From NCBI GenBank assembly GCA_964390645.1, contig CAYMLL010000149.1, positions 1 to 18,132 of the forward strand: a DNA stretch of 18,132 bases. Direction: 5' to 3'. The notes beneath the pieces were generated by a model that saw nothing but the letters and a program-made list of their open reading frames with translations, was not told the DNA's origin and did not search any database. Position numbers and translations under genes: made by a program. This DNA is from CAYMLL01 sp964390645. GTDB lineage: Bacteria > Planctomycetota > UBA8108. Below, one piece after another: positions 1 through 7,165 of the stretch (positions are counted from its first letter, which is position 1; each line of letters begins with the position of its first letter).

Positions 1-32
1 CTTCGTGTTTGTCGATCTGCCGGTGTGATCAC
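1..32 (-). CDS. Open frame running off the left edge: shifted Rieske tail or start of a coupled gene
   Basis: A GTG at 32-30 overlaps the TGA of the Rieske gene by four bases, and its frame stays open to the window edge, reading VITPADRQTR. Two readings fit. It may be the first codons of a translationally coupled downstream gene. Or it may be the displaced C-terminal tail of the Rieske protein: from memory, tails of this family often have a V-L-T-P-x-A-D type stretch just after the FD-x-R-S/T-G segment, and VITPAD resembles that. Only ten codons are visible, so neither can be settled here. Confidence 0.35.
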   Translation of the reverse strand, partial: MITPADRQTR

Positions 33-277
33 GGCGCCTCCCAGCCACCGCTGCGGATGTCGAAGCGCGCTCCGTGGCGAGGGCACTCGATCTCGTGGCC
101 GTCGATCGTGCCCTCGCCCAGCGGGCCGTCGTCGTGGGAGCAGCGGTCCTCGACCGCGTAGATCTTGCCGGCGACCTTGCAGATCGCCAGGTAGAGCTCG
201 CCGATCTGCCAGACCCGGGCCTCGCCCTCCGGGATCTCGCTCTGCGTGGTGACCGCGACGCGTTGGCTACCCGCCAT
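29..277 (-). CDS. Rieske [2Fe-2S] ferredoxin, apparently short at the C-terminus
   Basis: Small soluble electron-transfer protein of the Rieske type found with non-haem iron oxygenases, nitrite reductase small subunits and some Fe-S assembly loci. The cluster-binding pattern is complete: C46-x-H48 (CSH) and, sixteen residues later, C65-x2-H68 (CPRH), followed by the usual GARFD-x-R-S-G stretch. At 82 residues it is about 20 short of the roughly 100-105 usual for the family. It stops at GGWEAP right where the last beta strands should begin, and another frame stays open across this point, so a frameshift near 45-50 is possible. The ATG has a good ribosome site (GGAGG) and lies 11 bases inside the end of the helicase gene, implying co-transcription. 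The redox partner is not visible. Confidence 0.82.
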   Translation of the reverse strand: MAGSQRVAVTTQSEIPEGEARVWQIGELYLAICKVAGKIYAVEDRCSHDDGPLGEGTIDGHEIECPRHGARFDIRSGGWEAP

Positions 278-2813
278 CGCCCACCTCCGTGCTCTCCCGA
301 TCGACGGAGCCGGCGCGGTTGATCTCGTCGAGGAAGGACGCGCCGAATCGGTCGAAGGTGGCCTCGCCGACGCCCGGGATGAGGCGCAGGCTCGGCTCGT
401 CGCCCGGCTTCTCCCGAGCCATCGTCTTCAGCGTGCGGTCGTTGAAGATGCGGTAGGCGGGAACAGCGAGCTGCTCGGCGATCGTCCGGCGCAGGTGCCT
501 CAGACGCTGGAAGAGCTTCTCGTCGTAGGGGAGGGCATCGTTGCGGGCGGCATCGTCGTCAGAGTATTCGTCCTTCGAGCTCCGGCGTCGCCGCGTGGGT
601 GTCTCCGTCGTCTCGACTCCGGTGGTGATGGCAGGCAGGGGCAGCTCGACGCGCTCCTTGTCGAGCAGCACCCGCGTGCCGCGCGCGGTCATCTGCAGGA
701 GCGGGAAGCGGTCGCCGACCTGGCGTACGCAGCCGACCTCCTCGAGCGTGTCGAGGAGGCGGCGCACCGTCTCCTTGCGGAGCCCCTTGAGGACGCCGTG
801 CGTCGAGAGGCGGTCGAAGCCGAGCTCACGGACCTCCTGAGCTCGCGAGCCCACCAGCATCTGGATGATGCGTTGTCGGCCACACCGTCCCCTGGCGCGT
901 GCAACGCCGCTGAGGATCTTGCGGACGATCTCGACCTCGCGTTCGTTCAGCCGGCGCGGTGTCTCCTGATGACGGCCTTCGCTGTCCTCCGAGCAGCGAT
1001 CGCAGTGGCCGCACGTGGTCTCGGGAATCGTCTCACCGAAGTGGCGCAGGATGCGATTGCGGCGACATTCCCTGGCTCGTGCGAAGGAGAGCATGTTCTG
1101 GAGGCGCTCCTCGTCGCGCAGTCGCCGCTCGTGAAGGGTGGCAAAGTCGATGCCGATCTCGGTGAGCGACTCGCGCTGCGGGGGCAGGCGAATCGCGCGT
1201 CCGCGAAAGGGCGGGATGAAGTCGATGAGGTTGTCCTGCACGAACCGGGAGAGCCCCTGACGGAGCGACTCGTACGGCACCCCGATGGTGCTCGCCCAGC
1301 GCTCCAGGTGGACGCTGATCGGCTCGTTGTCACTGCGCTGGAAGGCGGCGCGGAGCGCCTCCCAGAGTCGATGGCGTGAGGCCGCGCGTTCGGAGCAGGG
1401 ATTGTAGGTCCAGTCGCTTCCCCTCGTCGGGCTGATCTCGGCGAGGTTGTCGTAGTGATCGAGACGGGCGAGGGCTCCACCGCGCTCGAGGATTGCCACG
1501 GCCGAGCGGAACGCCATCGGATTCGGCTTCTCTGCGAGGAGGCCGGCGTTCTCGAGATGCTCGCCGAGCGTGACGAGGCTACGGAAGATCGGATTCTCCC
1601 CGATCGTCCACAGGAAGTGGTGCGAGGCCTCGATCATCCGCCGGTCCGGATTCGAGCCCTCGATGAAGAACTCCTGAAGGCGGCGGTCGGCCTCGGAGAA
1701 GAGGAGTGTGCAGGTCGCGGGGAGTCCGTCGCGTCCGGCGCGACCGACCTCCTGGTAGTACGCCTCGATGCTTCCGGGAATGGAGTAGTGGAAGACGAAA
1801 CGGATATCCGACTTGTCGACCCCCATGCCGAACGCATTGGTCGCGGCGACGCACGGCAGGCGTCCCTCCATGAAGTCTTCCTGCACCTCGCGGCGCTCGT
1901 CGTCGTCGAGTCCGGCGTGGTAGGCGCGACACAGCGGTCCGTCGACGTGCTCCCTGCCCGGGAGATCGATCCCACACACGAACTCCGCGACCTGCGCCGC
2001 CTGACGCCTTGTGCCCACGTAGACGATTCCCGCGGGAGGCGAGCCGGCGTCCTGTGTCAGAAGGCGCAGCGACCTCTCGAGGTGCTCGCACTTCTGCGCG
2101 TACGTGCCGGCCTTCGCGACGCGGTACGAGAGATTCGGGCGCTCGAAGCCGGTGACGATCCGCTCGGGCGTCTGCATCGCGAGCTCGCGGATGATGTCGT
2201 CCTGCACCTCGCGCGTGGCGGTCGCGGTAAGAGCGATCGCCGGGACCCTCCCGAGCGTCTCGCGGATTTCGCGGAGCTTCCGGTAGTCCGGCCGGAAATC
2301 GTGCCCCCACTGCGAGATGCAGTGAGCTTCGTCGACCGCCAGGAGGGAGACGTCGACCGCGGCGAGCGCACGTCGGAAGGAGTGGTTGCGGAAGCGCTCC
2401 GGGGCGACGTACACGAGGCGGTACTCGCCTGCTCGCATCGCGTCCAGGCGCTGCCACTGCTCCTGGTGCGAGATGGAGCTGTTGATGAACGTCACCGGCA
2501 CGCCGCGGATCGCCAGCGCGTCGACCTGGTCCTTCATCAGGGCGATCAACGGCGAGACGACGATAGTCGTTCCCGGGAGGACCAGGGCCGGCACCTGATA
2601 GCAGAGTGACTTGCCGCTGCCTGTCGGCATGATCACGAGACAGTCGCGCGCCGCGGCGACCGCCTCCAGCGCGGAGACCTGGCCGTCGCGAAAGCCGTCG
2701 AAGCCGAAGGTGTCGCCGAGGACCTCTCTGGAGCGCGCGAGAAACTCGGCGGGAGTGCCGGGGATGACCGGCGCGTGGGGCGTCACCGAGACCTCTTCCG
2801 TGGTTCTCTTCAT
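267..2813 (-). CDS. recQ: RecQ-family ATP-dependent 3'-5' DNA helicase with HRDC domain
   Basis: Superfamily 2 helicase that unwinds recombination and replication intermediates. In the 848-residue protein the first RecA-like domain has the FRDGQ element (41-45), Walker A PTGSGKS (63-69), SPLIALMKDQ (87-96), the DEAH box (161-164) with CISQWGHDFRPDYR, and TATAT (196-200). The second domain ends with motif VI, QEVGRAGRDG (354-363). The zinc-binding cysteines are C583, C601, C604 and C607, followed by an RQC-type winged helix (about 620-715) and an HRDC domain (about 757-832). Roughly 200 residues lie between motif VI and the zinc site, where E. coli RecQ has only a few dozen, which explains the length. 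The ATG follows AAGGGAG by four bases. A good promoter lies at 2867-2895. The Rieske gene overlaps its 3' end. Confidence 0.95.
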   Translation of the reverse strand: MKRTTEEVSVTPHAPVIPGTPAEFLARSREVLGDTFGFDGFRDGQVSALEAVAAARDCLVIMPTGSGKSLCYQVPALVLPGTTIVVSPLIALMKDQVDALAIRGVPVTFINSSISHQEQWQRLDAMRAGEYRLVYVAPERFRNHSFRRALAAVDVSLLAVDEAHCISQWGHDFRPDYRKLREIRETLGRVPAIALTATATREVQDDIIRELAMQTPERIVTGFERPNLSYRVAKAGTYAQKCEHLERSLRLLTQDAGSPPAGIVYVGTRRQAAQVAEFVCGIDLPGREHVDGPLCRAYHAGLDDDERREVQEDFMEGRLPCVAATNAFGMGVDKSDIRFVFHYSIPGSIEAYYQEVGRAGRDGLPATCTLLFSEADRRLQEFFIEGSNPDRRMIEASHHFLWTIGENPIFRSLVTLGEHLENAGLLAEKPNPMAFRSAVAILERGGALARLDHYDNLAEISPTRGSDWTYNPCSERAASRHRLWEALRAAFQRSDNEPISVHLERWASTIGVPYESLRQGLSRFVQDNLIDFIPPFRGRAIRLPPQRESLTEIGIDFATLHERRLRDEERLQNMLSFARARECRRNRILRHFGETIPETTCGHCDRCSEDSEGRHQETPRRLNEREVEIVRKILSGVARARGRCGRQRIIQMLVGSRAQEVRELGFDRLSTHGVLKGLRKETVRRLLDTLEEVGCVRQVGDRFPLLQMTARGTRVLLDKERVELPLPAITTGVETTETPTRRRRSSKDEYSDDDAARNDALPYDEKLFQRLRHLRRTIAEQLAVPAYRIFNDRTLKTMAREKPGDEPSLRLIPGVGEATFDRFGASFLDEINRAGSVDRESTEVGDGG

Positions 2814-2866
2814 GGACTCCCTTCCGTGGGGCGGAAGGGGGTGGCAGGGGCTTCCGGACGGCCGGG

Positions 2867-2895
2867 AGTATAACCCTCGGCGGCGGCCGAGACAA
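2867..2895 (-). promoter_or_regulatory. Sigma70-like promoter for the RecQ helicase gene
   Basis: On the minus strand TTGTCT (2895-2890) and TATACT (2872-2867) are separated by exactly 17 bases, close to the TTGACA/TATAAT consensus and with five of six matches in the -10 box. Transcription would start near 2860, giving a leader of about 47 bases before the ATG at 2813. Seen in sequence; activity is inferred. Confidence 0.6.
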
Positions 2896-3002
2896 CTTCA
2901 GGCACCTGCCCCGTCGTGACCCTCGACGTCGCCTGCGGACCCGGTCGAGCCCGACGATGGCGTCGAGAGCCGACGCCGGTTTGCGAGGATCCCAAAGCGT
3001 GC

Positions 3003-3032
3003 TTGTCCAGACGGTGAACCGGGACCTACAAT
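3003..3032 (+). promoter_or_regulatory. Sigma70-like promoter for the VWA gene
   Basis: TTGTCC (3003-3008) and TACAAT (3027-3032) are separated by 18 bases. Transcription would begin near 3039, about 57 bases before the ATG at 3096. It diverges from the helicase promoter about 110 bases away, and both -35 boxes begin TTGTC. Seen in sequence; activity is inferred. Confidence 0.5.
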
Positions 3033-3095
3033 CCCTCTGGCGGCGCCTTCCGCGCGCCGTCGTCCGGAAGCTACCAATCGCTGGAAGGTCTTCTC

Positions 3096-4349
3096 ATGTC
3101 GGATCGTGTCAAGGTCGCGTTTCACGGCGGTCTCCCGCTCTCCGCTTGCCTCGTCATGGCGTCGTGGGTCCTTCCGGAGCTGGCCATCGGCCGCGGAGGC
3201 GAAGGTCGAGCGAAGGAGATCAGTCGCGCGCTGGTCACCCAGGTGCAGAGGGGGACGACCGCTTCGATCGGCAAGGCGCTGCGGGCGTACAACGGTGTCG
3301 AGCGCGCTCGAGAGATCAGCGACTCCGGTCGTCACGCGATTCACCGGGCGCTCGTCCGGGAGCTGAGGAGGTCGGACAGCGCGACGGTCGCGAAGGTTGC
3401 GAGGAGTCTGCTGCGAAGGAGCGCCTCGACGAGCTTTCCGGCCCAGGTCGTCGTGCTCAAGGCCGTGGCTCGGTCGACGGGAGAGGTTGCGGAGAAGGCC
3501 CTCGTCGACCTCTTTGTCGGCGCGGCGAAGCACAAGGACCGTCGCCTGGCGACGTGGGCCGTGCGGCTCTTCGCGGACACCCGGAGCGTCGCGGCGATCG
3601 ACGTCCTGATCGATCTCCTCGCGGCCGAGGAAAGGTCAGGTCGCTACTTCGGTGACCTTGCCAGCGTGATCCAGGGCGAGCTCTACCGCGTGCTCGGATC
3701 GATCGCGACGGGTGACGCGTACTCGATCAAGAAGAGCTGGGAGAAGGCGGGCAAGAAGATCCCGAAGAAGCCGGATTACACCGTCGACGGAGCCGCCGGG
3801 GGCGGCGGCCGGACGGTCTTCTTCGGCGATCGGCTGTCGACGCGGGCGGTCTTCTGCATCGATATCTCCTCGAGCATGAAGGGCGAGGTGAAGACCGGGA
3901 AGGGGGCTGCCGCCCCGAAGGTCGATATCGTCAAGGGGGAGCTCGAGAAGGCCGTCGGCGGTCTGACGCCCGAGAATCGCTTCAACATCATTGCGTACGA
4001 CGGCAAGTGCAGCCCGTGGCGGGATCCCGGCAAGCTCCTCAGGGGCTCCAGGAGCGTCGTCACCGCAGGCAAGGCCTACGCTCGCTCGCTCCAGACCGGG
4101 TCCGGGACCAACATTCACGACGCGATGGTCGCCGGGCTCGCGGTCTCCGGCGTCGAGACGATCTACCTGCTGTCGGACGGCGCACCGTCGGTCGGCGGCA
4201 ACCCCGACCAGGTCCGCCAGCGGGTCGGCGCCCTCAACTACCTGCGTGGCGTGCGCGTCGTCACCTACGGCTTCGCCGGCTCGGACGAGAAGCTGATGCG
4301 TGATCTCGCGCACTCGCACTGGGGCTGGTACCGGGCCCTGAACGACTGA
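3096..4349 (+). CDS. Exported protein with helical repeats and a von Willebrand factor A domain
   Basis: A 417-residue protein. The N-terminus has basic residues (RVK) and then a hydrophobic stretch from about residue 13 to 32, consistent with a signal peptide. Residues 38-215 are rich in paired helices (KALVDLF, ATWAVRLFAD, AIDVLIDLLA) like HEAT/armadillo repeats. Residues 248-417 form a VWA domain with the metal-ion-dependent adhesion site intact: D256-x-S258-x-S260 in CIDISSSMKG, the threonine in SGTNIHDAM (T338) and the aspartate in LLSDGAPS (D361). Such domains bind ligands through a bound Mg2+ and commonly mediate protein-protein contacts. The lead-in FFGDRLSTRAVFCIDIS resembles a planctomycetal VWA group I recall as FYG-x(6)-R-x-FxxD. 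GGAAGG precedes the ATG by seven bases. The partner is unknown. Confidence 0.85.
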   Translation: MSDRVKVAFHGGLPLSACLVMASWVLPELAIGRGGEGRAKEISRALVTQVQRGTTASIGKALRAYNGVERAREISDSGRHAIHRALVRELRRSDSATVAKVARSLLRRSASTSFPAQVVVLKAVARSTGEVAEKALVDLFVGAAKHKDRRLATWAVRLFADTRSVAAIDVLIDLLAAEERSGRYFGDLASVIQGELYRVLGSIATGDAYSIKKSWEKAGKKIPKKPDYTVDGAAGGGGRTVFFGDRLSTRAVFCIDISSSMKGEVKTGKGAAAPKVDIVKGELEKAVGGLTPENRFNIIAYDGKCSPWRDPGKLLRGSRSVVTAGKAYARSLQTGSGTNIHDAMVAGLAVSGVETIYLLSDGAPSVGGNPDQVRQRVGALNYLRGVRVVTYGFAGSDEKLMRDLAHSHWGWYRALND

Positions 4350-4365
4350 CCCGCACTCCTGGACG

Positions 4366-4395
4366 GACATCTCCGGAGAGACATCTCCGGAGAGA
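4366..4395 (+). repeat. 14-base tandem repeat ending at the assembly gap
   Basis: The unit GACATCTCCGGAGA occurs at 4366-4379 and 4380-4393, and a third copy begins at 4394 and is cut by the gap. Each unit contains the perfect palindrome TCTCCGGAGA (4370-4379 and 4384-4393). It starts 16 bases after the stop of the VWA gene, so hairpins from it could also end transcription. The true copy number is hidden by the gap. Confidence 0.85.
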
Positions 4396-4495
4396 NNNNN
4401 NNNNNNNNNNNNNNNNNNNNNNNNNNNNNNNNNNNNNNNNNNNNNNNNNNNNNNNNNNNNNNNNNNNNNNNNNNNNNNNNNNNNNNNNNNNNNNN
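4396..4495. other. Assembly gap of 100 N
   Basis: A run of exactly 100 N, the customary placeholder for a scaffold join of unknown size. Tandem repeats sit on both edges, which probably caused the break. No gene needs to cross it: both flanking genes end cleanly before it. Confidence 0.98.
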
Positions 4496-4517
4496 ACTCC
4501 TGCGAGACTCCTGCGAG
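4496..4517 (+). repeat. 11-base tandem repeat starting at the assembly gap
   Basis: The unit ACTCCTGCGAG occurs twice in a row, directly after the gap, followed by AC. Its core CTCCTGCGAGA matches CTCCGGAGAGA from the left-hand repeat at 9 of 11 positions, so both may be ends of one degenerate array. It lies 28 bases downstream of the stop of the thioredoxin-fold gene. Confidence 0.75.
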
Positions 4518-4545
4518 ACAGACGGGGAGGGCGCCGCGTCCGCGG

Positions 4546-5463
4546 CTAGTCGCCCTTGCCGGCCTGTTGCTTCAGCTGGGCGATGATGCGCGGAATGTTG
4601 TTCGCGATCGCGCTGGTCGGGGCGAGCTTCTCCGCGGTCTCCAGGTTCAGGATCGCTCCCTCCACGTCTTTCTTGACGTAGAGAATGCGCGCCTTGAAGT
4701 AGTACGCCTTCTGCTTCGCCTCGTCGTTCGCCACGCCGCTCTTGACGAACTTGTCGATGATCCGGAGGGCCTCGTCATTCTCGCCGGCCGCGAGCGCCGC
4801 TTCGATCTCGCCGAGAGCCAGACGCGCACCGTACTTGGCCTTGAGGCCGGCCTCGTTGTTCTTGTCGAGGGCGATGATCTTCTTCATCACGTCCTCGTAG
4901 CCGACCAGCACGTTTTGACGTTCGAGCTGCGTCAGCGCGGCGTCGAGGTGCTTCGCCTTGTCGATGTCGTTCTTCTCGGATTCCGCCTTCGCGAAGCTCT
5001 GATCGCGCGCCGTCTTCGCGTCACGTTTCTTCGCCAGGAGCTCGAGATACGCCTGGGGTCCACCGGGCTGGTAGCCGGCGCGGCCGTACGGGCGTCCCAG
5101 GGCGTCGGTCAGCAGGATCGTCGGGAATCCCTGGATCCTGAACCGCTTCTGGAGCTCGTCGTTCTGCTTCTTCAGGTCCGGCGCGAGCTTCGTCTTGCGC
5201 GGAAAATCGAGCTCGAGGAGAACGAAGTGCTTCGGGGCCTCCTTCTTGAAGTCCTTCTTCGAGAAGACCTCGTTGTCGAGGCGGATGCACCAGCCACACC
5301 AGTCCGAGCCGGTGAAGTCGATCAGGATGTCCTTCTTTTCCTTCGCCGCGGTCTTCTTCGCCTCCTCCCAGTTCGTGACCCAGCCTTCGGCTCCGTTGAC
5401 GCGACTGACCAGCGCGGTCATCGCGAGCAAAGCCAGCGGGACGATCGCGCGCTTGCTCGGCAT
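4546..5463 (-). CDS. Exported thioredoxin-fold protein with helical C-terminal extension
   Basis: A 305-residue protein. Residues 1-25 are a signal peptide (basic start, hydrophobic PLALLAMTALVS, likely cleavage near VNGA), so it acts outside the cytoplasm. Residues 26-148 are a thioredoxin fold with the redox pair C56-G-W-C59 in DWCGWC and the cis-proline segment GFPT (P114). Family members reduce or exchange disulfides in exported proteins. Residues 150-305 are charged and helical, with TPR-like segments (KQKAYYFKARILYVKKDVEGAILNLETAEKLAPTS split over two helices), suggesting a partner-binding arm. The ATG is preceded by AGGAG at nine bases. The frame is open further upstream to 5973, but that part is low-complexity without a signal sequence and is not counted. 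It converges on the VWA gene. Confidence 0.88.
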   Translation of the reverse strand: MPSKRAIVPLALLAMTALVSRVNGAEGWVTNWEEAKKTAAKEKKDILIDFTGSDWCGWCIRLDNEVFSKKDFKKEAPKHFVLLELDFPRKTKLAPDLKKQNDELQKRFRIQGFPTILLTDALGRPYGRAGYQPGGPQAYLELLAKKRDAKTARDQSFAKAESEKNDIDKAKHLDAALTQLERQNVLVGYEDVMKKIIALDKNNEAGLKAKYGARLALGEIEAALAAGENDEALRIIDKFVKSGVANDEAKQKAYYFKARILYVKKDVEGAILNLETAEKLAPTSAIANNIPRIIAQLKQQAGKGD

Positions 5464-5599
5464 GTTCTCGAGGCTCCTGTCTGTCGGGTGGGAGATGTGC
5501 CCGCGTGAAAACGGTGGGGCCGGGGACAAGGTGAACTGTTCGTTGTATCGAAGACAACCTTCGATCGCCAGGCGAATCGTGCAAAATACCGGTTCCTGC

Positions 5600-5637
5600 C
5601 AGCTTCGGGCCACCACCCGTGGGACGGCCCGAAGCTG
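5600..5637. promoter_or_regulatory. 12-base perfect inverted repeat between divergent genes
   Basis: CAGCTTCGGGCC (5600-5611) is exactly complementary to GGCCCGAAGCTG (5626-5637) across a 14-base loop. It lies between the starts of the thioredoxin-fold gene (minus, 5463) and the FG-GAP gene (plus, 5720), where no terminator is expected. It could be an operator or a structured leader of the plus-strand transcript. No U-tract follows on either strand. Confidence 0.5.
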
Positions 5638-5719
5638 ACGGGGATTCGATCCGGGGTCGCGTCGCCGGGGTCGTTCCGGCCGCGTTGTCCAGGGTCTGTC
5701 GACCGCAGGAGTTCGCGTC

Positions 5720-7024
5720 ATGTGCCGCTTCTCTCCGTCCAGAGGCCTGCAGCCGGGTCTGTTGCTCTTCAGCGCGCTCTTCGGCCTCTGTGAGTCGGCG
5801 GTCGGGCCGGCGCGGGCTTCGGGCCGTGTCTCGTCAGCCGCCGGGAGTGGCGAGGAGCCCGACTCGGCTGCCGACGGCGTCTGGACGCGCCATACGATCG
5901 ACCGGTCCTCGCGGGGAGCTGACGGCGTGCGCCTTGCCGACGTCGATCGCGACGGTCGTCTGGACGTCGTCACCGGCTGGGAGGAGGGCGGCCGCGTTCG
6001 CGTCTACCTGCAGCCGCCAGCGAGCGCTCTTCGCCGGACGTGGCCGGCGGTCACCGTCGGTGAGGTGCGCTCGCCGGAGGATGCGGTCTTCGTCGATGTG
6101 GACGGCGATGGCGCCGTCGACGTCGTCTCGAGCTGCGAAGGTCGCGAGCGCACGATGTTCATCCACTGGGCGCCGTCCGCACGCGAGCGCTTTCTCGACG
6201 CGAAGGCGTGGAAGACGGATGCGATCCCGGTGACGCGCAACGCCCGCTCCTGGATGTTCACCCTGCCGATGGACGTAGACGGGCGTCACGGCATCGATCT
6301 CGTGACCGGGTCGAAAGGTGGTGGAGCCGTGGTCGGCTGGCTCGAGGCGCCGGCGACCCCCCGCTCCGTCGCTGGGTGGAAGCACCACGTACTGCGACCG
6401 GCCGGCTGGATCATGTCGATCCGCACGGTCGACCTCGACGCGGACGAGGACCCGGACATCCTCGTCTCCGATCGTCGGGGTGAGCGTGCGGGTGTCTTCT
6501 GGCTCGAGAATCCGGGAGTCGATGCCGTGCGCCGCGGAGCGAAGTGGACCGAGCACGCGGTGGGTGAGGATCTCGGCGAGGTGATGTTCCTCGACACCGG
6601 CGACCTCGATGGTGACGGGCGGCGCGACATCGTCTGCGCGGTGAAGGGACGCGGCATCGCTTATCTGCGCGCGACCGGTGTCCGGGCGTCTCCGTGGAGC
6701 GTGCACCGCGTGGCGTTGCCGCCCGGGTGCGGCACCGCCAACGCCGTCGCCATCGGCGACCTGGACGTCGACGGGCGGCGCGACATCGTCTTCAGCTGCG
6801 AGGGGGCGAAGGGCGAGAGGTCCGGCATGCGCTGGATGTCCTTCGACGGCTCCGCGACGTCCGGTCGGTGGCGGGATCACGAGATCGGCGGACCCGAGGG
6901 CGTCAAGTTCGACCGCATCGAGCTCGTCGATCTGGACGGCGACGGCGATCCGGACGTGGTCTCGTGCGAGGAGCGCGACAATCTCGGCGTCTTCTGGTAC
7001 GAGAACCCGACACGCGGGGGTTGA
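5720..7024 (+). CDS. Exported FG-GAP/VCBS repeat protein, predicted seven-bladed beta-propeller
   Basis: A 434-residue protein with an N-terminal signal peptide (LLLFSALFGLC, likely cleavage near ARASG). Seven calcium-binding loops of the form DxDxDGxxD or close variants begin near residues 74, 126, 185, 238, 295, 347 and 404. Each is followed by a strand ending in an aromatic-rich piece (FWLEN, FWYENP). Seven such repeats are the number needed for a complete integrin-alpha-like propeller. Third and fourth repeats are degenerate (MDVDGRHGID, DLDADEDPD). These proteins are usually extracellular and bind surfaces or ligands; no catalytic domain is attached. AGGAG lies eight bases before the ATG. 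The long minus-strand frame covering this gene is a GC-rich shadow. Confidence 0.87.
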   Translation: MCRFSPSRGLQPGLLLFSALFGLCESAVGPARASGRVSSAAGSGEEPDSAADGVWTRHTIDRSSRGADGVRLADVDRDGRLDVVTGWEEGGRVRVYLQPPASALRRTWPAVTVGEVRSPEDAVFVDVDGDGAVDVVSSCEGRERTMFIHWAPSARERFLDAKAWKTDAIPVTRNARSWMFTLPMDVDGRHGIDLVTGSKGGGAVVGWLEAPATPRSVAGWKHHVLRPAGWIMSIRTVDLDADEDPDILVSDRRGERAGVFWLENPGVDAVRRGAKWTEHAVGEDLGEVMFLDTGDLDGDGRRDIVCAVKGRGIAYLRATGVRASPWSVHRVALPPGCGTANAVAIGDLDVDGRRDIVFSCEGAKGERSGMRWMSFDGSATSGRWRDHEIGGPEGVKFDRIELVDLDGDGDPDVVSCEERDNLGVFWYENPTRGG

Positions 7025-7165
7025 AAGCGGGTCGCGGAGGCGCCTGGCCGGAATTCGATGGGAGCATCGGTTTTCTGACTGATCGACGAGGACCGGTACG
7101 TAAACTCCTGGTCTCGAGCGCTCGACAGAGCCGAAATGGCCAACGATTCCTCCGAGGGGCTCAAC

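Noticed and set aside
246..2609. Two long plus-strand frames (246-1379 and 1455-2609)
   Set aside because: Antisense shadows of the helicase gene; the minus strand carries every helicase motif.
4366..4517. CRISPR array interrupted by the gap
   Set aside because: Units of 11-14 bases are directly tandem with no spacers, and no cas genes are present.
5464..5973. N-terminal extension of the thioredoxin-fold protein
   Set aside because: The frame is open, but a signal peptide with a good ribosome site begins at 5463 and the extension crosses the divergent spacer and the start of the FG-GAP gene.
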